This document shows positions 53,168 through 62,677 of a DNA stretch of 64,000 bases, piece after piece. The DNA comes from Chloroflexi bacterium AL-N1. GTDB taxonomy: Bacteria; Chloroflexota; Chloroflexia; Chloroflexales; Roseiflexaceae. The stretch lies in contig WYDT01000003.1 in NCBI GenBank assembly GCA_013122435.1, positions 310,001-374,000 of the forward strand. Direction: 5' to 3'. The number at the start of each line of letters is the position of its first letter. Within the stretch, counting starts at the first letter, position 1. The position numbers were made by a program, and so were the translations under genes. Below the pieces are notes generated by a model. It worked only from the letters and a program-made list of their open reading frames with translations, was not told where the DNA came from and made no database searches.

Positions 53168-55144
53168 ATGAAAACCCGCTTAACTCTAGTAATGAGCCTG
53201 GTAGTGCTCATGATTGCTGGCTTAGTATTGGTACCATTTTCAACAAGTGCTCAAATGGATGATGGCGAATCCAAGGTACGCGTGGTGCACGCCTCGCCAG
53301 ATGCGCCTGCCGTTGATGTATACGTTGATGGTGCGGAAGTTCTCAGCGACGTGGAGTTCTTTACTGCCAGCGATTACCTGACTGTTCCGGCAGGTGATCG
53401 TCTGGTCCAGGTAACCGCAGCAGATCAACCTCTTGAAACGGCTGTTATCAGTGCAGAGCTTTCGCTTGAAGGCGATATGGCGTACACCGTTGCTGCTACT
53501 GGAACACTGCTTGATGAGGAGGACGACGCTGAGTTTGGCCCAAGTGTTTTTGTCGACGATCTCAGTGCTCCTGAAGAGGGTGAGGCCAAGGTGCGTGTGT
53601 ATCACTTCTCACCAGATGCACCAAACGTCGATGTTTTGAATGGTGAGGCAGCGTTAATCGAGGATCTGGCCTTCCCAGAAGCCAGTGATACTCTCGCTGT
53701 ACCTGCCGATACTTATGACTTGGCCGTTACAGCGACTGGTACAACCGAGCCAGTCGTAATTGATCTTGCCGATACCGAATTAATGGCCGGTAATATCTAC
53801 AGCGTTTTTGCTGTCGATGAATTGGCTGAGATTCGTGCTGAACTGGATGTCGAAACACCGACTGTAGATCCTGATCCAACCGTCGATAATGCCAAGGTCC
53901 GCGTGGTGCACGCCTCGCCAGATGCCCCGGCTGTCGATGTGTATGTTGATGGCGACGAGGTCCTCAGCGACGTGGAGTTCTTCACTGCCAGCGACTATCT
54001 GACCGTTCCGGCTGGTGATCGTCTTGTCCAGATAACTGTCGCAGATGAAGATCCTGCGGATGCGGTTATTAGCGAGATGTTAACGCTCGAAACTGGTGCA
54101 GCGTATACCGTTGCAGCCACGGGTTTGGTAGCTGATATTGCAGCAACAGTTATTGAGGACGATTTGAGTCTACCCAAGTTTGGTGAGGCCAAGGTCCGTG
54201 TGTATCACTTCTCACCAGATGCACCAGCAGTGGACGTACTGGCTGGTGAGTCTGCATTGATCAGCAACCTGGCCTTCCCAGAAGCCAGTGAGTATCTCTC
54301 AGTACCTGAGGGGACGTATGATCTGTCGGTTACGCCAACTGGTGATCCTGATACGGTTGTGATTGATCTCCCGCAGACTGAGCTCATGGCAGGCAAGATT
54401 TATAGTGTCTTTGCGGTTAACACTTTAGAAAATATTACCGCAGAGGTTGCTGTCAATGAGTTTGCTCAGGTGCGTGTTGTCCATGCCTCACCAGATGCAC
54501 CAAATGTCGATGTGTATGTTGACGGTGTCCAGGTGCTGATGGATGTACCATTCAAGACAGTCAGTGGCTACCTCCAGCTTGCTGCTGGTGAACGACTGAT
54601 TCAGGTTACTGTTACTGGTGATAGCCCTGAAGATGCTGTTATTGAAGAAACGCTTGACCTTATGAGCGAAACAGCCTACACGGTTGCTGCCACGGGTACA
54701 TTAGACGGGGATGATGCAGCTGACTTTGGCCCGACCGTTATTGTCGATGATTTGACTGCACCGGCACCGGGCAATGCCAAAGTGCGCGTGTATCACTTCT
54801 CACCGGATGCCCCTGCTGTTGATGTACTGGCTATCGGTCTCGAGGAGCCACTCATCAGCGATCTCGAGTTCCCAACTGAGAGTGAGTACATCGAGGTTCC
54901 TGCAACTGCAACCTACGATCTGGTCGTCACTGCGGCAGGCACGACTGAACCAGTTGTGATCGATCTCGCTGACACGACCCTGGGTGTTGGTCAGATCTAT
55001 AGTGTCTTCGCGGTTGGCTTCCTTACGCCACCAGAAGAAATGTCGATCCAACAGGGTGATGATACCGCTATCACTGCTGTTCTGGCCGCCACTGAGCCAA
55101 TCAACCCGCTTTCGATTGTGAGTCTGCCACTCGTAGCACGCTAG
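53168..55144 (+). CDS. secreted DUF4397 repeat protein
   Basis: A 658-residue exported protein. A signal peptide (residues 1-29, ending FSTSAQ) is followed by six DUF4397 beta-sandwich repeats in three pairs. Odd repeats open VRVVHASPDAP(A/N)VDVYVDG and even repeats open KVRVYHFSPDAP(A/N)VDVL, each about 95-100 residues. The two types alternate, so the unit of duplication was the pair. The C-terminus ends SIVSLPLVAR, a tail seen on other Chloroflexota surface proteins. DUF4397 function is unknown; adhesion or scaffold roles are plausible. It has AAAGGAGAG upstream and a strong terminator downstream, and is likely well expressed. Confidence 0.93.
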   Translation: MKTRLTLVMSLVVLMIAGLVLVPFSTSAQMDDGESKVRVVHASPDAPAVDVYVDGAEVLSDVEFFTASDYLTVPAGDRLVQVTAADQPLETAVISAELSLEGDMAYTVAATGTLLDEEDDAEFGPSVFVDDLSAPEEGEAKVRVYHFSPDAPNVDVLNGEAALIEDLAFPEASDTLAVPADTYDLAVTATGTTEPVVIDLADTELMAGNIYSVFAVDELAEIRAELDVETPTVDPDPTVDNAKVRVVHASPDAPAVDVYVDGDEVLSDVEFFTASDYLTVPAGDRLVQITVADEDPADAVISEMLTLETGAAYTVAATGLVADIAATVIEDDLSLPKFGEAKVRVYHFSPDAPAVDVLAGESALISNLAFPEASEYLSVPEGTYDLSVTPTGDPDTVVIDLPQTELMAGKIYSVFAVNTLENITAEVAVNEFAQVRVVHASPDAPNVDVYVDGVQVLMDVPFKTVSGYLQLAAGERLIQVTVTGDSPEDAVIEETLDLMSETAYTVAATGTLDGDDAADFGPTVIVDDLTAPAPGNAKVRVYHFSPDAPAVDVLAIGLEEPLISDLEFPTESEYIEVPATATYDLVVTAAGTTEPVVIDLADTTLGVGQIYSVFAVGFLTPPEEMSIQQGDDTAITAVLAATEPINPLSIVSLPLVAR

Positions 55145-55163
55145 AACGATATGTATTGACCAG

Positions 55164-55195
55164 ACAGGAGCTATCGCGTGATAGCTCCTGTTTTT
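55164..55195 (+). terminator. strong rho-independent terminator
   Basis: ACAGGAGCTATC (55164-55175) pairs perfectly with GATAGCTCCTGT (55180-55191) with a 4-nt loop, followed by T residues to 55195. It ends the DUF4397 gene. Confidence 0.9.
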
Positions 55196-55235
55196 ATGCA
55201 GAGGGGATAAGGGTGAGGGGTTAGTTGGTTACTGG

Positions 55236-55862
55236 CTAGGGAAGTCCGAAACAACTTGTAGGTGGGCAGCTTGTCTGTCCACGGCTTGCCTGAAGTTGGT
55301 TCGAGTGATAGAGTTCTTTGCCAAGTCGTCCGGCAGCAGGATTTACAGTAGCCCAAGTGTTAAGTATTGCCAGTATCTTCGGTCTCTGATCTCTTAAGAC
55401 CCACTCAATGAGTAAGGCAGTGATAATTGCTTCGAGGGTGGGGTCTTCTGGATCCACAATCGTGCATTGTCCTCGCTGCATAAATGACGAAGCTTCGAAC
55501 AAGGCGACGCTCCCAGCAACCGGATCGCGTGAAGCATAGCGTATTTCGCCAATTGAAGACATACGCATGGCACCAGTACACATTGGACAAGGCTCGGTGG
55601 TGATGTAGAGGATGCATTCAGTCAGATCGATGTGGCGGTGGTCGAGGGGTGCCAGCGCATTTATCTCTGCGTGGGCTACCCGCGTCCCCCACAGGGCACC
55701 GTCGGTGTCGCGGGTGTCGTAGATGCGGTTGCGACCACGCGAGAGCAGTCGCCTTTCGCGGTCGGTGATGGCTGCGCCGATGGGCAGCGACCCGACGCAG
55801 TACGCCGCCCATGCTTCTTCCAGACAAATCTGCCACGGGGATGCAAGCTGTGGCCAAAACAT
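55236..55862 (-). CDS. nucleoside deaminase (CMP/dCMP deaminase fold)
   Basis: A 208-residue zinc-dependent deaminase. The zinc site is HAEINAL near residue 65 with the proton-shuttle Glu, and the TTEPCPMCTGAM motif near residue 90 with the two Cys ligands. GSLPIGAAITDRERRLLSRGRNR matches TadA/guanine-deaminase-like proteins, but the protein is longer than TadA by about 50 residues. It may act on a free nucleoside or base rather than tRNA. The first 20 codons plus 14 upstream bases (55802-55876) are duplicated at 57661-57735. Convergent with the DUF4397 gene. Confidence 0.85.
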   Translation of the reverse strand: MFWPQLASPWQICLEEAWAAYCVGSLPIGAAITDRERRLLSRGRNRIYDTRDTDGALWGTRVAHAEINALAPLDHRHIDLTECILYITTEPCPMCTGAMRMSSIGEIRYASRDPVAGSVALFEASSFMQRGQCTIVDPEDPTLEAIITALLIEWVLRDQRPKILAILNTWATVNPAAGRLGKELYHSNQLQASRGQTSCPPTSCFGLP

Positions 55863-55876
55863 ATGGATGGGTTCCT
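55802..55876. repeat. 75-bp direct repeat, copy 1 (start of deaminase gene)
   Basis: Covers the first 20 codons of the deaminase gene and 14 bp upstream. It matches 57661-57735 at 74 of 75 positions; the single mismatch is at 55863. Both copies are in the same orientation and are 1,859 bp apart. The intervening segment holds one gene. Confidence 0.92.
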
Positions 55877-56104
55877 TTTTGATTGTTAGTACAGATCAGA
55901 TTATCATAATGGTAGAGTGGAAAACTATTGAGAATTTTACTATTTATTTACAAGTAATGCTTCTATTAACTATTATAATTTGTTATCCTTGATGTGCAAA
56001 TGGTTGTTTTAGAAAATGGACAATTGATACACAGAATACTTTTGTGAACACATCTATCAAACTCCACATATATGTTTGCTTAAGATTTTGAGGGAGTTTA
56101 CTTC

Positions 56105-57244
56105 ATGAAAGACATTGCACAACGATGGTTTTATATGTTCAAGCACGCTTTCGCTAATTTGTTTCTACTGATATGGGCCATGCTACTTATAATAAGTATA
56201 TCAACTTCGAATGAAGTCAAGGCTCAAACGACTCTCCCGCCTGAGCAAGATCCAACTACTACTCAATCCAATACTATGGCTACTTCATCACCATACGCCT
56301 CTCATTTAACTCAACCAACGGCTCAAGAGCAAACACGTTTGTTAACTATGGGAGTTTCAGGAATAACGGAAATATTTCCCGACACTATACCTGGTGGACG
56401 CGAAATTGCACTTATATCAGCAGCATTAGGTTTGACTATTGGGTCTGGCCTTTTCTCAGGTGGTCAGACAAATACCAATGCTTCTAGAACTATGTCAGGA
56501 TCGGTGTTGTCGCATTCAACTGCTACTAGTAATCCAAAGACAGTGCAGTCAACTACGATAAATAATCCTGTACTTGCTCAGGTGCCACAGGGAGCAACCC
56601 CTCAGCAGGCCTGGCGTCAAATGGCTGATGATGCTTTTGCTGCTCAAGATTGGAATCGTCTATGGCAGTTACTGTGGGCCGCACAGATCGGTGGTTTTTT
56701 TTCAGGTATGCCAGTAGCTTCGTATTTGCTTAGACATTTTCTAAATAATACTGGTGAGGACATTTATTTTGATTATGTGGCACTATGGCCATTTTTGACT
56801 GAAACACCCGTTGAGGGGGGCCTTGATGGTGGGTGGATCAGAAATGCACCAGCAACGCAGGCGAAAGTTTCAGAGATTGAGAATGATGTTTTAGCACAAA
56901 TACAGACCGAAGTTGCACAGGGACGCATTAGTGGAACAATCTCAACACGTAGTTATGGTGTCCAGACAACTAGTCAGTCAGAACCTGATCTCTACCATGC
57001 TTTGGGGCAATTTTCTCTCCGTGCAGAAGTGGAATATGAAGTAATACAGAATCGTAATGGTCAACGTGTCATCAGGATACAACCCATTTATCATTTCTCT
57101 GACGAATATGATTGGCATCCAGATCGCACGGGAGGTATACTTCCACATCGTTATCCATGGATGTTAGAGCAGCAGGGAATGGCATCAAGTTATTCAGTTG
57201 GTGGACGTTGGCGTGGAGCAGAACGCGAAGTACCTGTACAGTAG
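56105..57244 (+). CDS. secreted protein of unknown function
   Basis: A 379-residue protein I do not recognise. An N-terminal signal peptide (about residues 14-40, ending NEVKAQ) is followed by a Thr/Ser/Gln-rich low-complexity stretch, a small hydrophobic patch (residues 97-122), and a folded C-terminal half from about residue 160. That half has AWRQMADDAFAAQDWNRLWQLLW, a hydrophobic IGGFFSGMPVASYLL, and a compact C-terminal domain marked by GQFSLRAEVEYEV, YHFSDEYDWHP and MLEQQGMASSYSVGG. It is AT-richer than its neighbours. It lies alone between two 75-bp direct repeats, with a GAGGGAG site and its own terminator. A secreted toxin or surface protein are guesses. Confidence 0.75.
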   Translation: MKDIAQRWFYMFKHAFANLFLLIWAMLLIISISTSNEVKAQTTLPPEQDPTTTQSNTMATSSPYASHLTQPTAQEQTRLLTMGVSGITEIFPDTIPGGREIALISAALGLTIGSGLFSGGQTNTNASRTMSGSVLSHSTATSNPKTVQSTTINNPVLAQVPQGATPQQAWRQMADDAFAAQDWNRLWQLLWAAQIGGFFSGMPVASYLLRHFLNNTGEDIYFDYVALWPFLTETPVEGGLDGGWIRNAPATQAKVSEIENDVLAQIQTEVAQGRISGTISTRSYGVQTTSQSEPDLYHALGQFSLRAEVEYEVIQNRNGQRVIRIQPIYHFSDEYDWHPDRTGGILPHRYPWMLEQQGMASSYSVGGRWRGAEREVPVQ

Positions 57245-57264
57245 ACGGGTATTGTCTATACTAA

Positions 57265-57293
57265 GCACACTGGTTAGCATCCAGTGTGCCTTT
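57265..57293 (+). terminator. terminator of the unknown secreted gene
   Basis: GCACACTGG (57265-57273) pairs perfectly with CCAGTGTGC (57281-57289) with a 7-nt loop, followed by CTTT. Confidence 0.7.
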
Positions 57294-57658
57294 GCTTGGT
57301 TGTCTAGCTGCTGAATCCCTGAATCAGTTGATCAATAAGAAGGATTTTATCTTAACCCTTTATGCATATGAAGCAGCTATAGTATGTCATACCATCACTT
57401 ATCATTGACAATGAAAAGTACCTGCAGAATTGTCAGATTCGGCATTTTTTACCAATATAAACTGGCAGTCTCCTACTGCTTGATGCATGAATGTAACACC
57501 AATAGTACAATCCCTCATCGACTGATAGTGTTAGCCAGATATGATCACTCTAATCATCTCTGCTGTCGTTGTCAGGTGTTATTATTTCGTCATCTAATTT
57601 TTCAATAAACAGAACTGAATCAAAGTCTGTGGAGGTAAGTTGCAGCGCGATCATCTTA
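57294..57658. other. gene-poor stretch with a possible C-terminal gene remnant
   Basis: About 365 bp without an intact gene. On the minus strand, 57550-57650 encodes MIALQLTSTDFDSVLFIEKL and an acidic tail, which looks protein-like and could be the 3' end of a lost gene. It abuts the second 75-bp repeat. Confidence 0.35.
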
Positions 57659-57721
57659 TCACGCCGCCCATGCTTCTTCCAGACAAATCTGCCACGGGGA
57701 TGCAAGCTGTGGCCAAAACAT
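57659..57721 (-). pseudogene. 20-codon fragment of the deaminase 5' end
   Basis: Encodes MFWPQLASPWQICLEEAWAA, the exact N-terminus of the deaminase at 55236-55862, and then an immediate TGA at the edge of the homology. It is part of the second 75-bp repeat. No further deaminase sequence follows, so it is a non-functional remnant. Confidence 0.8.
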
Positions 57722-57735
57722 TTGGATGGGTTCCT
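57661..57735. repeat. 75-bp direct repeat, copy 2
   Basis: Second copy of the deaminase start region, 74 of 75 bases identical to 55802-55876, in the same orientation. With copy 1 it brackets the segment carrying the unknown secreted gene. Confidence 0.92.
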
Positions 57736-57803
57736 CTCTCGGCGAGTACTAGATTGATACAAACTATGTTTCAAGTCATGATATCAATCCAAAAATGTGT
57801 TGT

Positions 57804-58193
57804 CTACTCCGCTTGGTTGATTCTCCGAAGGCTTACACTTGGCTTACCCTCTTTGCGGAAGTCTCTTATTTCGGGATGACTCGCAGCATAGCCATCGAGG
57901 GCTTTGGTATCCCACGATACCCGTGGTCTGGAGTAGATGGCGTGGAAGTCGCGGTGCCTGACGCTGACACCATGTGCGGTGACACTGGCCTTAATGGTGG
58001 CTTCGAGGTCGCTGATGCGCTCGTCTGCCGCATCCAGTAGCGGTTGATATTCATCTTTTAGCGCGTCGAGTTTGGCCTGAACGCTTTTGAGGATCTCATC
58101 GCGACGGTCTTCGTATTCACGCTGGGTTACAGACCTGGCTGAATGGAGCGCGGTGAGTTCATCTAACTGGGTGAGAATATCCCGATCATGCAT
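57804..58193 (-). CDS. coiled-coil hypothetical protein
   Basis: A 129-residue protein. Residues 1-75 form a long charged helix, probably a coiled coil (YEDRRDEILKSVQAKLDALKDEYQPLLDAADERISDLEATI). A small C-terminal domain has VSVRHRDFHAIYSRPRVSWDTKALDGYAASHPEI and FRKEGKPSVSLRR. The layout recalls phage-type nuclease-inhibitor or Gp157-like proteins, where a helical stalk precedes a short beta domain. I cannot assign a family. The start has a strong AGGAGGAAG site. No phage genes are nearby. Confidence 0.65.
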   Translation of the reverse strand: MHDRDILTQLDELTALHSARSVTQREYEDRRDEILKSVQAKLDALKDEYQPLLDAADERISDLEATIKASVTAHGVSVRHRDFHAIYSRPRVSWDTKALDGYAASHPEIRDFRKEGKPSVSLRRINQAE

Positions 58194-58356
58194 ATCTTCC
58201 TCCTACAACAATATTTGTTTGTCTAACTTATGGTAGCATATGATCTCGTCTCTATTGGTTAGAGAGACGCCGTTGCCATAAATGGCTCGGCGATAATGAT
58301 GGCTTGTCCAGTGTAGAGTCGAGAGAGCTTAAGAATAGTGAGTGATGGATTCTCCC

Positions 58357-60882
58357 TTACACCAGCTGCTGCTCAATCGCTAGCCGTGTAACCGCGCTGC
58401 GTGATGACACCCCCAGCTTGCTGTAGATCGAACGGAGATGGGCGTTCACCGTACGTGTGCTGACACACAACTGATCAGCGACTTGTGCATCGGTCAGTCC
58501 CGTCGAGACCAACCGTAGCACTTCGATCTCACGTGAGGTGAGTCGGGTCGGGTCTTTAGCTGTAGTTGCTAGATCTGCTGTTGGACTTGCTGGAGTTTGT
58601 GGTGTGGATAGGTCTGCTGTGGTTGTTTCAATGTGTGTGCGAGTACAGATGAGTTGCTCCAGATCCATCGTGGTACCTTCTTCCCAGGCATCCTCGAATG
58701 TACTACGTCCCAGCCGAGTCTGCATTTGCTGCACGATGCGGCTATACCAGTTCTGGTCGACTGGTGATTGTCCCGCACTCAACTGACTACGCAACTGTTC
58801 TGCTGCACCAAGAAGTCGTATGGCTCCAGGATTTTCCTCCTGTGCCCACTGGATCCGGGCCATAAGCTCCAGACATTCTGCAATGCCCAATTGCTCACCG
58901 ACATTCCGATAGAGTTGGAGGCTTTCGTAGCAGAACGCCAGTGCCTGCTCAGGGTCTTGCTGTGCCAGTGCTGCACGTCCAAGATAGACCATTGTTGTGG
59001 CCATGCTGCTCTGATCGCCCAGTTGTTGGAAATAGTGCAAACTCTCTGTGTACAGATCGGTCGCGCGTGCGTATTCTTCCTGTTCGAGGGCCACGCGCCC
59101 CAGATGCATGAGTGACCAGGTGATGCCCCAGGTGAAGCTGACGCTACGAAAACTAGCGATACTCTCCTCAAACAAGGCCGTCGCACGATCATAGCTGTGT
59201 TGTTCGAGTGCGAGAATGCCCAAACGCATCAGTGTCCATGCAATCTCTTTGGTATCTCCCAGACGTCGTAAGATCTCCAGGCTTTCTTCGTATAGTGGCA
59301 CCGCACGTTCACAATCTCCCTGAAGATGTGCCATTCGCCCTACACCGCTTAACGCCAGACCGATTCCGCTGGTGTCGTTGAGTGCGCGTGAAAGCGCCAG
59401 CCCTTCTTCGAAAAAGCGCTCTGCCTCGGCGATGTTGCCCTGCACATTGGCGAGCCAGCCCGCACCACACAATACTTTAACGCGTGCCATGGAGCGCAGG
59501 TCGCGGCTAAGATCCAGCGCGATATCGAGCCATTGACGCCCTTCCAACAGGTGGCCGTGGACATGCCAGAAGCGCCAGATTGCTCCTGCAATACGTACGA
59601 TAGTATCGGTCTGATACTGCTCCAGCGCCCATTGTAACGCCGCGCGTAGATTGTCGTGCTCTTGTTCGAGGCGGTTAAGCCACATCCCTTGAGATGGCCC
59701 AAGCAACTCAGGTTCGGCGCGTTCGGCCAATGCAAGGTAGTAGGCCGCGTGACGTTGATAGACCGCATCAGCTTCCTCATCGGCGAGGAGTTGTTCCATC
59801 GCATATTCGCGGATCGTCTCCAGCATGCCAAAACGCAACTCAGCCGATGAGGAGCCATGGGTATTAGCACGAAACAGCATACTTTTATCGAGTAACGATA
59901 CCAGGTGATCGAGCAACGGTTCTTCCGGGTCAACATCAAGCTTGCAAACGGCCTCGGTGGCTTCTAATGAACAGCCCGAAACAAACACTGACAATTGTGT
60001 AAACAGTTTTTTCTCGATTTCCACCAACAGATCATAGCTCCAATTGAGTGTGCGACGAAGCGTCTGTTGGTGGGCCGGGAGATCACGTGCGCCACCCGTC
60101 AGCACGTTGAGTCGGTTGTTCAAACGGGTCAGCAATTCCCGGGGTTCCAGCAGTCGTAACCATGCCGCTGCCAGCTCAATCGCGAGTGGAAAGCCATCGA
60201 GACGAGTGCAGATTTCTGATATAACGAATGCATTCTCTGTGTCAAGCGTAAAGTCAGGATTGGCCGCCAGTGCGCGTTCAACAAAGAGTGAGAGTGCCGC
60301 AGATTGTTGCAATGTGTCAAGATCGATTGATTGCATCGAGGTGTTGGCCTGTGGCAATGACAATGGTGGTACCACAAAACGATGTTCGCCGGAGATCCGC
60401 AGGACCGTACGACTGGTCACCAGAATTTTGAGGTGGGGGCAGGTACTGAGTAAACTCGCAACCAGTGGTGAAGCATCGACAACCTGCTCAAAGTTATCAA
60501 GCACCAGCAACAATTGTTGATTGCGTAGAAACTGTTGCATATGTTCACGCTGTGGGATATTGTGCGATTCGCGTAACTCAAGTGCCTGAGCAATCGCTGG
60601 TAGCACAAACTGTGGGTCGTGGATCGGCGCCAGCGGCACAAACACCACGCCATCCCGAAAGTCGGACTGAACCAGTGCTGCGGTGTGGAGTGCCAGCCGT
60701 GTTTTGCCGACTCCACCGGGGCCATTCAAGGTGAGCAGGCGCACATCGTCGCGGCGCACTGTCTCGCAAATGGTGGCTAGCTCCTGTTCGCGCCCAATTA
60801 ATGTAGTGATAGGAAGTGGTAGGCGCTCGATATCATTTGGTGGGTCGTGAAAATTACGTGATATCTGTTGTGTCATAGTCAT
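58357..60882 (-). CDS. LuxR-family regulator with NB-ARC-type ATPase and TPR domains
   Basis: An 841-residue signal-transducing regulator. The NB-ARC/STAND ATPase occupies about residues 25-330, with the P-loop [14 protein letters not shown] near residue 52, Walker [10 protein letters not shown] near residue 130 and [10 protein letters not shown] near residue 154. Tetratricopeptide repeats follow (about residues 410-700; units such as [15 protein letters not shown] and [15 protein letters not shown]). A C-terminal GerE/LuxR HTH ends it ([36 protein letters not shown]). The ATG follows GGGGGG by six bases. Such STAND regulators couple ligand sensing to transcription. Its targets are unknown; the divergent sugar ABC operon is the nearest candidate. 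Confidence 0.92.
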   Translation of the reverse strand: MTMTQQISRNFHDPPNDIERLPLPITTLIGREQELATICETVRRDDVRLLTLNGPGGVGKTRLALHTAALVQSDFRDGVVFVPLAPIHDPQFVLPAIAQALELRESHNIPQREHMQQFLRNQQLLLVLDNFEQVVDASPLVASLLSTCPHLKILVTSRTVLRISGEHRFVVPPLSLPQANTSMQSIDLDTLQQSAALSLFVERALAANPDFTLDTENAFVISEICTRLDGFPLAIELAAAWLRLLEPRELLTRLNNRLNVLTGGARDLPAHQQTLRRTLNWSYDLLVEIEKKLFTQLSVFVSGCSLEATEAVCKLDVDPEEPLLDHLVSLLDKSMLFRANTHGSSSAELRFGMLETIREYAMEQLLADEEADAVYQRHAAYYLALAERAEPELLGPSQGMWLNRLEQEHDNLRAALQWALEQYQTDTIVRIAGAIWRFWHVHGHLLEGRQWLDIALDLSRDLRSMARVKVLCGAGWLANVQGNIAEAERFFEEGLALSRALNDTSGIGLALSGVGRMAHLQGDCERAVPLYEESLEILRRLGDTKEIAWTLMRLGILALEQHSYDRATALFEESIASFRSVSFTWGITWSLMHLGRVALEQEEYARATDLYTESLHYFQQLGDQSSMATTMVYLGRAALAQQDPEQALAFCYESLQLYRNVGEQLGIAECLELMARIQWAQEENPGAIRLLGAAEQLRSQLSAGQSPVDQNWYSRIVQQMQTRLGRSTFEDAWEEGTTMDLEQLICTRTHIETTTADLSTPQTPASPTADLATTAKDPTRLTSREIEVLRLVSTGLTDAQVADQLCVSTRTVNAHLRSIYSKLGVSSRSAVTRLAIEQQLV

Positions 60883-61335
60883 GACCAACCCCCCAATGGT
60901 GAAAACCCTTGTTAGACCATGTGTCGTGTTTATCCTATAGTTATAACATATCTATGGCGGAACAGCTATACACAATTACCTAGGTAGTCAGTCATATGAA
61001 ATCCTCGTGTTGATCGTCATAAATAGGCAATATTGCCGTTGTGTACGAACAATGAGGCGAGTACAATTGGGTTCATACTTTTGTTTGAACGATATCTCAA
61101 TACCGTCATTTGTGCTAAAAGTAAAATCCTCATTATTATTCTTCGCATGGGAACAGACGCGTAACTTTCAGATCATTACATTACGTGAGCAACTATCAGT
61201 AACAACCGAGTTGTTGTTATTGATAGCAGATGATAGGCAAAATATATGTTGCAAGGACGCAACCAGATAACATGTCGACATGGTGGGAGTTGGAGATCAG
61301 GATATCCGTTTAGGTACTACACAAGGAGGCTTCCC
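60883..61335. other. divergent intergenic region
   Basis: About 450 bp between the LuxR/NB-ARC gene and the sugar ABC operon. AT-rich, with no gene. It presumably holds both promoters; I saw no inverted repeat strong enough to call an operator. Confidence 0.4.
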
Positions 61336-62661
61336 ATGCCCAGGAGTGCACTATCGTTAATGCTGGCAATTGGTCTTTTCATCCTCGCAGCCTGTGGTGG
61401 ACCAGCTACCACCGGCGCCCCGGATGAATCATCGGATGCGGCAGACACACAGGCTGAAACGAACGACACGCAGGCAGATACCTCAGGTGAGCAGAGCACT
61501 ACGCTTCGGATTGCATTAGTCGATTATACAGATGACCACAAAGTCTGGCTGGAAGAAGAGATTATTCCCACTTTTCAGGAGACGCATCCCGATGTTGCCG
61601 TTGAGCCGATCTACCTGAACTGGGGGACACTCAACGAAACCTACGCGGGCTATTTTGCGACAGGTGATGGTCCAGACATCCTGAATTTAGGTTCGGAATT
61701 TATCTCGGAGTATGGAGATCGTTTGTTGCCATTAAACGAATACTTTGCCGATTGGCCAGATCTTGAACAGTATCTCGAGGCGCCATTGGAAGCCACTACG
61801 TGGGATGGCGAACTGCGTGGGTTGCCGTGGCTGGTGATGCCGCGACTCTACATGTGTCGTAGCGATTTCCTCGATGAGGGCGGCATCGCGAGTGTACCAC
61901 AAACCTTTGACGAAGCTGTGGCACAGGCCGAAAGCACCACTGTTCTTGATGGAAGTACCCTGACTCGTGCCGGAGTGTGGACCATTGGCACCGACCTGCA
62001 GGACTGGCAGGAATACATTCAGTTCATCTGGGCTTCTGGTGGCGAACTCTATAAAGAAGATGGCTCGCCCAACTTTGACTCGCCCGAAGCTAAGACAGCT
62101 CTGCAATTTATGTACGATCGCCGTCGTGCGGTGTTGCCCGCTGAGACCATCGCAGCGCTTGGTGAGGCACAGGGGTCGCGGTTAGCAACAGACGAAGTGG
62201 CATGTTTGTGGGGCAATGCGTGGGGTGCCCCTCCCCTCGACGATCCGACGTGGGACAACATTGTGATGGGGCCGTCCGCCCATCCTGAGGGTGGCGAACC
62301 AATTGTGCAGGTTTTCACCGATTGGCTCGGTATCCCCCAGTACACCCAGCAGCCCGATCTGGCAGTCGACTTTCTCAAGCTGCTTGGTAGTCAAGAAAAT
62401 CAGGCGCGCTATAACGAAATCTTTGGTTCTTTTTCACCGCGTAAGGATGCAGTGATAGAAAATCCGGTGATGCAGCAGCAGGCCGAGTTGATGGCCGAAC
62501 ACGGACGTGCCTTTGCGGATATTCGTGCAGCAGCACGCTTCTCCGAAATCTTACAGGCCGAATTGCCGCTGTACTTCCAGGACGCACAGGATATCGAGAT
62601 GACGCTTGACAACATTCAGGTCCAGTATACGCAGGCGCTTCAAGACGCTGGTAAGTTATAG
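61336..62661 (+). CDS. ABC transporter sugar-binding lipoprotein
   Basis: A 441-residue extracellular solute-binding protein of the carbohydrate type (SBP family 1). The signal peptide ends in the lipobox LAAC near residue 20, then a Ser/Thr/Asp-rich linker. The domain begins TTLRIALVDYTDDHKVWLEEEIIPTFQETHPDVAVE near residue 55; GYFATGDGPDILNLGSEF near residue 98 is a typical sugar SBP loop. The start follows AAGGAGG. It leads the operon with the two permeases downstream. The sugar cannot be predicted; maltose- or glycerol-phosphate-type oligosaccharides are likely for the family. Confidence 0.92.
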   Translation: MPRSALSLMLAIGLFILAACGGPATTGAPDESSDAADTQAETNDTQADTSGEQSTTLRIALVDYTDDHKVWLEEEIIPTFQETHPDVAVEPIYLNWGTLNETYAGYFATGDGPDILNLGSEFISEYGDRLLPLNEYFADWPDLEQYLEAPLEATTWDGELRGLPWLVMPRLYMCRSDFLDEGGIASVPQTFDEAVAQAESTTVLDGSTLTRAGVWTIGTDLQDWQEYIQFIWASGGELYKEDGSPNFDSPEAKTALQFMYDRRRAVLPAETIAALGEAQGSRLATDEVACLWGNAWGAPPLDDPTWDNIVMGPSAHPEGGEPIVQVFTDWLGIPQYTQQPDLAVDFLKLLGSQENQARYNEIFGSFSPRKDAVIENPVMQQQAELMAEHGRAFADIRAAARFSEILQAELPLYFQDAQDIEMTLDNIQVQYTQALQDAGKL

Positions 62662-62677
62662 AGCGCCGGAGGTAGGT

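Noticed and set aside
57550..57774. 74-codon minus-strand reading spanning the second 75-bp repeat
   Set aside because: It runs through the duplicated deaminase start in the wrong frame. Only its last third looks protein-like, so it is noted as a possible remnant and not a gene.
57804..58193. Prophage remnant suggested by the coiled-coil protein
   Set aside because: No integrase, capsid, tail or lysis gene is present in the window.
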